Shown here in pieces: positions 12,131 to 19,004 of a stretch of 19,004 nucleotides of DNA (position 1 is its first letter; each line of letters begins with the position of its first letter). Where the stretch lies: contig JABUQX010014911.1 of NCBI GenBank assembly GCA_015478945.1, positions 1-19,004 on the forward strand, written 5' to 3'. The position numbers and the translations under genes were made by a program. The notes under the pieces were generated by a model. The model worked only from the letters and a program-made list of their open reading frames with translations, searched no databases and was not told the DNA's origin. The DNA is from Trachelipus rathkii (Eukaryota; Arthropoda; Malacostraca; Isopoda; Trachelipodidae).

Positions 12131-12210
12131 AGTAAAATCTGTGAGTGTAGAGTTAAATCTAGTCGGTGAGTGATAAGTAAATCTGCGGGATAGTAAGAAT
12201 AAATCTGTGT
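12131..12210. repeat. Degenerate tandem repeat, unit about 20-24 nt
   Basis: Four copies of an aaatct core end at 12140, 12160, 12184 and 12206, each in a similar agtaaatctgtgagtg-like context. Spacings of 20, 24 and 22 nt suggest an old tandem duplication with drift. Confidence 0.5.
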
Positions 12211-12271
12211 TGTGCAAGAATATATTGTTATAAGTGTTAATTTATAGTATCTATGGGGTAAATGTAAGTGG

Positions 12272-12346
12272 TTCATAGTGAATGTGTGTATAAAGTGTAA
12301 GTGTGTCCGCGTGTGAATGCTGTCATAGTGAATGGTGTGTTATAAA
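12272..12346. repeat. Direct repeat pair tcatagtgaatg(g)tgtgt
   Basis: The string tcatagtgaatg followed by tgtgt(a)tataaa occurs at about 12273 and again at about 12323, 50 nt apart, inside a GT-rich stretch. Likely a local duplication. Confidence 0.6.
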
Positions 12347-12477
12347 ATATATAAACATATATGCGCAAACAAATAAGAAATAAACACTAAGCTATAATAT
12401 AATATAAAATTAAAATAAATAATTAAAATAATAATAATAAAAACCGGCTGCAAACCAGTTTCAATCACAGCTGCTTG

Positions 12478-12521
12478 TAACCCACAAAATTTAAAAAGCG
12501 ACTTTATTTAACTGTGGGTTA
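12478..12521. repeat. Hairpin with perfect 9-bp stem
   Basis: taacccaca (12478-12486) pairs perfectly with tgtgggtta (12513-12521) across a 26-nt AT-rich loop. It is not followed by a T-run typical of a terminator, and no gene is adjacent; role unknown. Confidence 0.7.
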
Positions 12522-12804
12522 GAAGAGTTTTTGCATTTTCCCCGTCCTATTGTTAGAATGAGTAAAACAAATGCATAATCGTAGCTAAAATCATGCTATG
12601 TTTCCTAAAATCCAAGACAGAAATTAATTGCCATCATGGCTGCGCTAGCCGGGAGTCTGAGGTGGCTAAAAATATTTATTCTGTAGCCATTAAAAACGGT
12701 TAAGAGCTTGAGAGGGAGGTCGAACCCAGGGTAATTAATGATAGGGTCTTAGCTGGAGTTGGTGACGGAATAAAATAAAGACCACAGCACTGTGCAACGC
12801 ATTT

Positions 12805-12903
12805 TATATATATATATATATATATATAATATTATATATATATATACTATATATATATATATATATATATAATTCTATATAATTATATATATATATATTA
12901 TAT

Positions 12904-12937
<34 letters not shown>

Positions 12938-12989
12938 ATCTATATATATATAATACTATATATATATATAATATATATATATATATATA
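12805..12989. repeat. (TA)n microsatellite, left flank of LINE A
   Basis: About 185 nt of TA dinucleotides with small interruptions (tataatatta, atactata, atctata). It ends directly against the first readable codons of LINE A, only about 15 nt before the YADD codons. Confidence 0.95.
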
Positions 12990-14063
12990 ACTTTATCCAC
13001 TCGTTATGCTGATGACTAGACCCTTCATTCTTCAACTCATTTCAAATATGCTACTCTTTTGCATCCAGAGTTGTCTCTTGCCTTAATTTTCCGAATTCCT
13101 ATTATTGCTGCTCTTGGAGAGGATTTTCCGGTGGAGTCGTCACAACCTTGTTAAAAATTCAATTCTTTAAAACCCAACTTCTACAAATCTCCCTCTCTAA
13201 AGACACCTTCTAACTTTCCTATCTCTTCGGCGGTTTTCCTCCCCCTCCGGGTCCTCCTCCCCCTTTTTTGTTTTGGACCCAAAATTAAAAATAAAACATT
13301 TATTTTGACTTGAATATAAACAAAAAAATGACTTGGAAACCTCACATCACAATGGTAGCTAGTACGGCCTCAAAGAAAATAATAGTTCTATTTAGATTGA
13401 GAGACCTCTTTTTCCTATTCTGGAGTTACTCCAACTAATACAGGGGTCTCAATCTCCGTTGGTGTGGAAAACGCTCTCAATCTGGACGGGGACTTTTTTT
13501 CAACGCGACTTTTTATAGGATCACCAGACTTATGAACTAAGCACACTCAGAACCTGACCCACACAGAGAGCCAGCATACATCACAAATGCGCGCACATTA
13601 TTAACGACGAGTACAAAGACCAAAAGGACAAAGGACAGTATTGTAAACTGTTTGTACTTTCCAATTCACTCGCGATGCGGATTATTGGAAGCTTTTGCTC
13701 TCTTTTCCTATAGGTAACCCTGCAGCCGCAAGTACTTACGAGGGAACTGACCACTCGCGTACCACCACCTTTAAGGCCCTCTTAGCACAAGGGGTGCTGT
13801 GTCTGCACGTGAGGTTTTTGTATTGACATTAGTAAACTCAGGATTGTTCCCTGAATTAAATAGCTTCTTCTTTTCCAGTCACCTCTGCTCTGTGTAATTC
13901 TCTTTCTCAATGTTCTGTTTTTCCTGCTGAATTTAAATCTCCCTTATTTTTAAAGCTTGTCGTCTGTGCTCATCTAAAGATAATTTGGGCTAGAGGGTGA
14001 ACTTTTGAGAGTACTACACCCTTTCCTTGAATAGGGCTCTGCCTGTGAGTGGTGGTGACACGA
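12990..14063 (+). pseudogene. LINE A: Jockey-like non-LTR reverse transcriptase, 5'-truncated and decayed
   Basis: Reads as the second half of an RT protein with at least three frame changes and several stops. In order: YADD, the metal-binding RT motif C (13005-13016), then a stop and TLHSST; FNSLK and SNFPISS, matching the 'FNxxKTQ...FPI' region after motif D; TWKPHI with ASTASKK and LFRLRDLF (13328-13408), the thumb region of Jockey-type elements; ATFYRITRL, resembling the usual 'LLDRVQRRAIRLI'; RVPPPLRP (13756-13779); and near the C-terminus SALCNSLSQ...FPAEF (about 13884-13934), which matches 'LWNSLPxSVFP' with Trp changed to Cys. It ends in a TGA at 13998-14000. Upstream RT motifs and the endonuclease are absent, so it is 5'-truncated, as LINE copies often are. 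A short 3' UTR (14001-14063) runs straight into (TA)n. The Jockey-like clade call rests on remembered family patterns. Confidence 0.85.
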
Positions 14064-14066
14064 TAA

Positions 14067-14107
14067 TTATATATATATATATATATATAATTTATTATTA
14101 TATATAT

Positions 14108-14139
<32 letters not shown>

Positions 14140-14145
14140 ATATAT

Positions 14146-14179
<34 letters not shown>

Positions 14180-14269
14180 AATAAAGATGCAGTTTATGTA
14201 TAAAGATTATGTATACATATAGATATAATATATAATATTATAATTATAATATATTATATATATATTTAT

Positions 14270-14341
<72 letters not shown>

Positions 14342-14350
14342 ATATGTATT

Positions 14351-14442
<92 letters not shown>

Positions 14443-14544
14443 TATAATATATATTATATATATTATATATATATATTATGTATATATATATATAAATATA
14501 TACATATATATATATCTAGTGTATATATTATATATATAATATAT

Positions 14545-14625
<81 letters not shown>
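14067..14625. repeat. Long (TA)n arrays between LINE A and LINE B
   Basis: Two TA arrays (about 14067-14179 and 14221-14625) separated by a short unique stretch, about 14186-14220 (gatgcagtttatgtataaag and following), which is preceded by an AATAAA at 14180-14185. Interruptions are tataatata, ttattat and tttttattta. A 70-codon open frame inside (Tyr/Ile repeats) is an artefact of the repeat. The length in the real genome may differ because such arrays are hard to sequence and assemble. Confidence 0.95.
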
Positions 14626-14628
<3 letters not shown>

Positions 14629-14636
14629 TTTGTGAC

Positions 14637-15201
14637 CATTGAGTGAGGGTGTGTTTCTTTTTGCTCTCCCATTTTACTACTATAATCTGTGTATTTGCAA
14701 GTGAATTTAGTTAACAAATTAGTGTTGTGTATCTAACTGTGGTTTTTAGAAATTTGTATACTTATTTTTGTGATTATTTCTGTTGTTAATTTATTTTAGT
14801 TGAGTATTGGACTAGGTCAGTTTTTGATAGCTTAACCCTAGGCTAAAGTAGTTAAGAGATTTACTGTATACTGTGGTGCTTGCAGGTTTAATTTGGATTT
14901 AAATAAATATTTTTTTTCTGTTATTTAAATTAAAGTCATTAACATTTCTTATATTAATTTTGTGATAATTTAAATTAAATTAAGTTACCAGAGCCATAGG
15001 CTAAATTTAGTTAGGCCACTTTATAATTTTTATATAGCCTTAGCCTAGGGCCTAGGCTAAGCTAGATTCAAGCTTGTTTAAATTTTTAACTTGTTTTAAG
15101 ATATTAGTTTATTTCTTTTTAGGCTTTAGTGATATTTAGTAAACTGTAGTTGGTAAAATAATAACTTTTACAAGTTAGTAAAGATAATAATAATTTAAAG
15201 C
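14637..15201 (+). promoter_or_regulatory. Putative 5' UTR / internal promoter region of LINE B
   Basis: About 565 nt between the TA array and the ORF1 ATG, with no ORF of note. It is T/A-rich and carries repeated TAGGCTAA motifs (14839-14846, 14997-15004, 15053-15060) plus the inverse TTAGCCTA (15040-15047). LINE 5' UTRs usually contain the promoter, which is why I assign this role; no promoter element is proved here. Confidence 0.5.
15035..15064. repeat. TAGGCTAA palindrome in LINE B 5' UTR
   Basis: ttagcctagg, a central g, and cctaggctaa form perfect 10-bp arms around one base (15040-15060). With c15039 bulged, the flanking tagc (15035-15038) and gcta (15061-15064) extend the stem to 14 pairs. 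This is one of the strongest non-AT palindromes in the window. Confidence 0.85.
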
Positions 15202-15636
15202 ATGAATGTTGTGTGTGATAGTTGTGGTACTGTGAGAGGAGAATATGTGAATAGCTGTCCTGTTTGTATTTTGAATGCAGAGAATGTGTTGTTAAGGAAG
15301 GAGATTGCAAGGCTGAGTGAAAATGTGAATGAATTGAATGATTTGGTATTTGAGTTGAGAAAGGAGGGAAGTGTTAGGAAAAAAGTTAGTAGGGATGTCG
15401 AGGCGAGGAGGGAGTGGGATACAGGGGTAGAGAGGACTAGTGATTCACCTAGGCAGGAAGATGAGAGGGAAAAGGCTAAAGTAGTAGTTAATAGGTCTGC
15501 AGATGAATGGAGAGTTGTAGATAATAGAAATAACAAGATTAGGATCTTGAAAGTCAGTCAGCCTGTGACTTGCAGTAACAGGTTTGACTGTCTTCTCTTC
15601 CAGATGGGGAGAGGATCAAGAGAGGGCCAATGGTAA
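15202..15636 (+). CDS. LINE B ORF1 N-terminal part: zinc finger plus coiled coil
   Basis: A 144-residue open frame from an ATG. Residues 5-22 form a C-x2-C-x10-C-x2-C cluster (CDSCG...SCPVC), a zinc-finger or PHD-like arrangement. Residues about 24-56 (ENVLLRKEIARLSENVNELN) have Leu/Val heptads of a coiled coil, fitting ORF1 self-association. A Lys/Arg/Glu-rich linker follows, then WRVVDNR and NRFDCL, which resemble the 'W..V...NRF..L' segment before the esterase domain in CR1-type ORF1 proteins. In the family this protein would bind the element RNA and form particles with the esterase segment. The frame ends early at a TGGTAA (stop 15634-15636), so the product would be truncated and separate from the downstream SGNH part. 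This is the only segment of LINE B without internal stops; it could still be a fossil. Confidence 0.7.
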   Translation: MNVVCDSCGTVRGEYVNSCPVCILNAENVLLRKEIARLSENVNELNDLVFELRKEGSVRKKVSRDVEARREWDTGVERTSDSPRQEDEREKAKVVVNRSADEWRVVDNRNNKIRILKVSQPVTCSNRFDCLLFQMGRGSREGQW

Positions 15637-15649
15637 TGATGGTGTTTTC

Positions 15650-16175
15650 TAAAGGGAAGGCTGAGGCATTGCTAATTGGAGACTCTTGATACGATACTAG
15701 ATAGGACTTTTCAAAATACGGATAGAAGGAAACGATTGAGAGTATGTTATCCAGGTGCCAGAGTGAGTGATATCGTGGATAGGATAGATAGAGAGATTGA
15801 GTTTACAAATGTTTCGATTCAAATGTGATTGTGCATGTGGGTACAAATGATATAGGACATAGAAGGTCAGAAGAATTAATAGCAGATTATAGGAGGTTGA
15901 TTCAGAAGATGAAAGCTAGTGGAAGAAGGTGCATGATTTCTGGGATTTTACCTAGGTTAGGTGCAGGTCAGGAATGGGGAAGTAGGGCTTTAGGTGTAAA
16001 TGAAAGGGTTAGGAAATTATGTTTTCAGAAATATATTAGGTTTTTGGAATGTGTAGACGAGAATTTCTGGACAAAGATCTTTTTGCAGTAAACAGAGTTC
16101 GCTGTAGTCGTAAAGGTGTTTTGAACTTTTTAGTATACCAGTTTGGAGGACATTGTTATCAAAAAAACTAGGTAA
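15650..16175 (+). pseudogene. LINE B ORF1 C-terminal part: decayed SGNH-hydrolase (esterase) domain
   Basis: SGNH blocks are visible in different frames. Block I is LLIGDS (15669-15686), with the nucleophile Ser kept and a TGA directly after. In another frame follows LDRTFQNTDRRKRLRVCYPG and ARVSDIVDRIDREI (about 15684-15800), the usual 'R..R.RV.FPGA.V.DI' stretch. Block III, VHVGTND (15831-15851), lies in the open frame 15825-16091, continuing with RRLIQKMKASGRRCMISGIL. Block V, normally D-x-V-H, reads N-R-V-R then CSRKGVLNF (16092-16124). The catalytic Asp and His are both replaced, so no activity is expected. Similar esterase domains are known in ORF1 of CR1-like LINEs. A low-complexity Asn-rich spacer (about 16176-16270) leads to the endonuclease. 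Confidence 0.78.
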
Positions 16176-16270
16176 AGTAGGAGTGAATGGGCTAAATCTT
16201 TGAATGTGAATAATTATAGCAATGATAACTGTAATTATGGTGAGATAAATAAAACTAGCGTTGTTACAGG

Positions 16271-16664
16271 CTCAAATAAGGAATGATAACAAATAAAATT
16301 AACAGAATTCTTCGAATATCAATGTTTTTTACACAAATGCGCATAGACTTATGAAATAAAAATTGAGCTGGTTAGTTATAATCATAAAGCGAGAATTTAG
16401 AAATTATTTGCATAACTGCAATCCATGGGTTATGAAGAATTGTAATAGGAGACTTCTCCTTGTATAGAGAATATGAAATAGACGGAATATTCCTCTTATA
16501 TTTTATACCAGCGTAAAGGAAGGGGGTGGTGGTGTGGAGCTTTATGTTAAAGCAGTATTCAAATCTGTGGTAATGACTGGACATTAAAAAAGTTATCACT
16601 GATGGTTGAATTGTATGGGGTTTGATTTTAATTTTTCTTGGCAATCAAAAAGGATTCCTTGTCT
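16271..16664 (+). pseudogene. LINE B ORF2: APE-type endonuclease, N-terminal half
   Basis: NVFYTNAHRLMK (16321-16356) matches the start of APE endonucleases ('.I.YTNARSL..K'), followed by a TAA. Further on, REYEIDGIFL resembles 'L.GY.LFR', and KEGGGGVELYVKAVFKSVV (about 16517-16573) is the highly typical 'KGGGGVALYVK' segment. MGFDFNF (16615-16635) is the 'GDFN' motif, with one extra codon before the Asp. The middle part, including the expected Glu of 'TETW', is not readable. The sequence breaks off directly after 'GDFN' at a foreign insert. Family function: nicking target DNA to prime reverse transcription. Confidence 0.8.
16631..16664. repeat. Left copy of direct repeat flanking the endonuclease insert
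   Basis: Aligns with 17080-17112: atttttc, one extra t, tggcaatcaa, five mostly different bases, then attccttgtct. This gives 29 of 33 aligned positions identical with one single-base gap. Both copies fit the endonuclease reading just after 'GDFN'. Confidence 0.8.
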
Positions 16665-17079
16665 CTAGAATTTTTCGTTGATTATAGTGACACCAATATG
16701 GGGCTAAACGAATATTTATTAATTCAGCGCTGCACCGCTTCAGCACGGTGCGGTATTCAACTCGACTTCCTCTGACTCAGACTCTTCTCCGACTCCGACT
16801 CCTCTGACTAAGACTCGCGCTCCTTTCTCACTTCTCTTATGCCAATTCTTTCTTTTTTCAAGGGGGATCCCCATCAGGGGGGTAACTGGTAATTAGGACG
16901 CTCCGGAGAACTTCCCGAACTATCAGCCTCCGATTCTTCCAACTCACGAAAAGCAAGATAGACTCTCGGAGAGAGGATAGGGTGTGATTGATGAGTCGAC
17001 ATCCGGACACTCCATCGTCCTGCTTCCGTACCTCCTCCTTCCTCTCTACGCAATCTCCAAATTTCATCTTCTTACAGTC
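16665..17079. mobile_element. Unidentified 415-nt insertion in the LINE B endonuclease
   Basis: Clearly richer in G and C than its host LINE and not readable as endonuclease. It contains a GACTC-rich stretch (about 16763-16818), a gcaccg...cggtgc hairpin (16732-16751), ggggatcccc (about 16863-16872) and a 69-codon - strand frame (16858-17067) with no known motif. Reading the - strand there is AATAAA (16720-16715) followed 20 nt later by TGGTGTCA (16695-16688), a string seen at tRNA-Leu-type primer-binding sites of LTR elements. That is suggestive only: no matching LTR ends or short target duplication are convincing. A SINE or other small element is equally possible. Confidence 0.55.
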
Positions 17080-17112
17080 ATTTTTCTGGCAATCAATGGG
17101 AATTCCTTGTCT
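17080..17112. repeat. Right copy of direct repeat flanking the endonuclease insert
   Basis: Partner of 16631-16664. Here it reads NQWEFLV, which fits the 'GDFNxPxINWE' context, so this copy resumes the endonuclease exactly where the left copy leaves off. Confidence 0.8.
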
Positions 17113-17340
17113 AATATACGACCATAGTAAGTTCTGTATTTATAAATTGTATACTAGACAACTTTTTGAAGCCAGAATTGGTACATGAACCTAGAAGACA
17201 CCGATGCACTTTTAGACAATATTAACTAACGCATGAAGGTACGGTGGATAAAGGTTTTAGAGTTGGAGGAGAAATTTTTAAGGACTTTATTAGTGACCAT
17301 AATATAATTAGATTTAACATGAAAATGTGATATCTGGGCC
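17080..17340 (+). pseudogene. LINE B ORF2: endonuclease, C-terminal half
   Basis: After the insert the frame gives NQWEFLV, then ILDNFLKPELVHEPRRH (about 17150-17202), matching the usual 'DNFL.Q.V.EPTR'. Then comes LTHEGTVDKGFRVGGEIF, matching 'LTN....V..L.VGGEF', and SDHNIIRFNMK (17292-17324), the final catalytic 'SDH' motif with Asp and His present. Stops and single-base shifts interrupt it. Together with the left half this supports one ancestral APE endonuclease. Confidence 0.8.
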
Positions 17341-17800
17341 CAAATTGCAAGTTAATGGAAATGATCTTAGATTTCCTAAATGGCGATTTTACCAAATTTC
17401 GAAACATGCTTAGAATAATAAAGAGTTAAAAGAGCAAAACTACTTTTATAATGTGGGATCATTTTAAGTAAATTTTGATGAATATTCAGTCAATATGTTT
17501 TAAAGATAAATCCATTAGGGTGGCGAAGAGAAAACCTGTTTGGGGGAATAAGAGAGAAAATCAACGAAAAGCGCAGATGTTTTAAAATATTCAAGGGTAG
17601 TAATAGGGAGGGTGATTGAGAAAATAATAGTAAAAATAGAAGTGAACATAAACAGCCAATAAGAAAAGCAAAGAGAGAGCGGCAGAAATTAATTTAACAA
17701 AGAATAGTAATAAGGACCTGAAGAAGTTTTTTTAGCTTTTATAAATTTAAAAGTAAGAATAGGATAATTGGTCCAATTAAAATTGATGAAAATTTAGGGA
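17341..17800 (+). pseudogene. LINE B ORF2: linker between endonuclease and RT
   Basis: Frame-shifted basic linker. Recognisable pieces are AKRKPVWGNK (about 17521-17550, the 'KPVWWNKEI' motif common before the RT), RKAKRERQKLI (about 17665-17697) and FFSFYKFKSKNRIIGPIKI (about 17727-17785, the 'P K.FF.Y...K....I.PL' segment). These lead directly into the RT. Several stops make it non-functional. Confidence 0.75.
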
Positions 17801-19004
17801 GTTCAGATAAGGAGTTGGTCAACATTTTCAATGCTTATTTTGCTTCAATGTTTACTGAGGAAAGATTAGATAATAGTTTGGAGACTAATAGTTCTGGTAT
17901 GCATGTAACAAATAGACTTACAGAATTTGAATTTGAGGTAAAAGATATTAAACGTTTACTGGACCATATTGACCCAAGTAAAGCTGCAGGTCCTGATGGT
18001 ATATATGGTAGAATTCTAAAGGAGGGTAGTACCAGCATTGCAAAAGCACTGTATTTGATTTTTAAATGAACTATAACATTTGGTGAGGTACCAGACGACC
18101 TGCAAAACAGCGTATGTTGAGTCTATTTATAAGAAAAGTAATAAGGAAGATTTGGAATATTATAGGCCAGTTTGCTTGTAAAAATTTTGTAAAAGTTACT
18201 GAAAGGTCATATAGAGAAATATTTGGAAGATAACAAGATATTGTATGACTCCCAGCATGGTTTCAGAAAGGGTAGGTCATGTCAGACAAACCTTTTAGAA
18301 TTTATGGAATACATTACTGACTGCATTGACCAGGAGATCCAGTTGATATTATATATTTAGACTTCAGCAAAGCTTTTGATAAGGTTTCCCACATAAGGCT
18401 GATGAAGAAGTTATTGCAATGTGGTATAGGTGGAGTGGTACATGGTTGGATTAAAGAGTGGTTGTGGAATAGAAAACAGTGTGTACAACTAAATGACAAT
18501 AAGTAATCATCTGAAATGTGATGAGTGGCTCTCCCACAGGGTTCAGTTTGGGGCCCATTGTTTTCCTCATATATATTATAAATGATTTAGAAACAAAGGA
18601 TTTAATGTTAAGGTTTTCTATGTTTGCGGATGATAACCACCAGTGGCTACCTCAGTAATGATGTGATGGATGTATAAAGATTCAAAATGAATCTTGATAA
18701 ACTTCTTGGGTGGGCAGATAAATGGCAAATGAATTTTAATAGTAAAAAGTGTAAGGTTCTTCACCTAGGTTACTCAAATAAAAGTTTTAACTACGATATG
18801 AATGGGGATTGTCTTGAGTCCTGTGGACCAAGAAAATTATTTTAGGTGTGATTAATAGCAGTTATTTGAAGTAGCTAATCAGTGGTTTGCAAGCAGGATA
18901 AGCTAATAAGATGCTCAGGTTAATAATTAATCGCAATGTCGTTTTTACGATACAGCAATGCAAGTAAGTTATAAGTAACCTGTAAATAGTATGTTTATAC
19001 CAGT
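17801..19004 (+). pseudogene. LINE B ORF2: reverse transcriptase (CR1/L2-like), partial
   Basis: Motifs in order: ELVNIFNAYFASMFTEE, then AAGPDGIYGRILKE (about 17983-18024) in the open frame 17815-18069; YKKSNKEDLEYYRPVCL (about 18129-18179); YDSQHGFRKGRSCQTNL (18244-18294); motif A, VDIIYLDFSKAFDKVSH (18342-18392), with the first catalytic Asp; motif B, LPQGSVWGP (about 18532-18558) and FLIYIINDLE in another frame; motif C, MFADD (18620-18634), with both catalytic Asp; motif D, NLDKLLGWADKWQMNFN...KCKVLHLG (18690-18767); and ANKMLRLIIN in the thumb. Reading needs all three frames, for example a one-base shift near 18335 and stops after most blocks. The catalytic Asp residues survive but the gene is broken, and its end lies beyond the window. 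In the family the RT copies element RNA at the nicked target. Confidence 0.92.

Larger units (their letters stand above)
11091..12804. other. AT-rich intergenic region with short structured and repeated motifs
   Basis: No gene recognised. The stretch holds a short hairpin at 11662-11680 (aaacataa, 3-nt loop, ttatgttt), a GC-rich foldable module at 11697-11760, GT-rich degenerate repeats between 12130 and 12340, an A/T-only run around 12390-12440 and a 9-bp-stem hairpin at 12478-12521. A box-B-like string (ggtcgaaccc, about 12718) has no matching box A, so I do not call a tRNA-derived SINE. Confidence 0.5.
14637..19004 (+). mobile_element. LINE B: CR1/L2-like non-LTR retrotransposon, decayed, 3' end outside the window
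   Basis: The order of recognisable parts is 5' UTR, zinc finger plus coiled coil, SGNH-esterase-like segment, APE endonuclease, linker, reverse transcriptase. That is the layout known for CR1-type elements, whose ORF1 can carry a zinc finger and an esterase domain. The left limit is set at the end of the TA array; the true 5' end could be slightly inside or outside. The right end runs off the window in the RT thumb region, so RT C-terminus, 3' UTR and tail are unseen. Multiple stops, frame changes and a 415-nt insertion in the endonuclease make it inactive. No LTRs and no RNase H are seen. Confidence 0.88.

Noticed and set aside
12700..12740. tRNA-derived SINE, from box-B-like ggtcgaaccc
   Set aside because: One base short of the box B consensus, no box A at the right distance and no tRNA fold.
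14344..14556. 70-codon Tyr/Ile open frame
   Set aside because: It is simply the (TA)n array read as codons.
15119..15536. - strand ORFs opposite LINE B ORF1
   Set aside because: Shadow frames of the + strand ORF1; low-complexity Ser/Leu/Thr translations.
18399..18425. Hammerhead-ribozyme-like CTGATGA
   Set aside because: It lies in RT codons (HIRLMKKL) and lacks the GAAA core and stems; the CTGATGA at 13008 is likewise part of the YADD codons of LINE A.
1..19004. CRISPR array, operon or phage defence system
   Set aside because: No regularly spaced repeats with unique spacers, no bacterial-style genes; the content is that of an animal genome.

Overview
This window looks like nuclear DNA from an invertebrate animal. 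It is AT-rich, has no dense ORFs, no bacterial gene layout and no rRNA, tRNA or CRISPR, but holds very long (TA)n arrays and the decayed remains of animal-type transposable elements. The density of TA microsatellites, the CR1-like LINE carrying an esterase-like ORF1 domain, and TAGGCTAA-type motifs would suit an arthropod, perhaps a decapod crustacean. That taxonomic guess is an inference, not something the sequence proves. I found no intact host gene.

Layout. Positions 1-8210 contain no gene I can recognise. They are AT-rich with pyrimidine-skewed stretches, a palindromic TA block (6770-6870) and several short ORFs that look like chance. A C-rich, GC-rich block (about 8211-9217) with a pyrimidine tract and a 156-codon ORF of doubtful meaning follows, and it stops abruptly. 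Next is a decayed tyrosine-recombinase gene of the type carried by Crypton-like and other YR elements (9317-10172, + strand). A non-coding stretch with an (ATT)n microsatellite (10974-11090), short hairpins and degenerate GT-rich repeats runs to about 12800.

The right third is a cluster of retrotransposon remains, all on the + strand. LINE A (about 12990-14063) is a Jockey-like RT 3' half running from the YADD catalytic motif to the C-terminal domain, bracketed by (TA)n arrays (12805-12989 and 14067-14625). LINE B (about 14637-19004, running off the window) is a CR1/L2-like element: 5' UTR, a zinc-finger plus coiled-coil ORF1 segment, an SGNH-esterase segment, an APE-type endonuclease and a reverse transcriptase.

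LINE B cannot be active. Its frames break repeatedly, and its endonuclease is split by a roughly 415-nt, more GC-rich insert flanked by a 33-34-nt imperfect direct repeat. Deleting the insert plus one repeat restores the expected order of endonuclease motifs, which suggests nested insertion with a long target-site duplication.

In a working element ORF1 would bind and package the RNA, the endonuclease would nick the target, and the RT would copy the RNA at the nick. Here all of these are fossils. The most interesting points are the YR remnant, the insert inside the LINE endonuclease, the association of LINE ends with TA arrays, and a palindromic motif cluster in the LINE 5' UTR.
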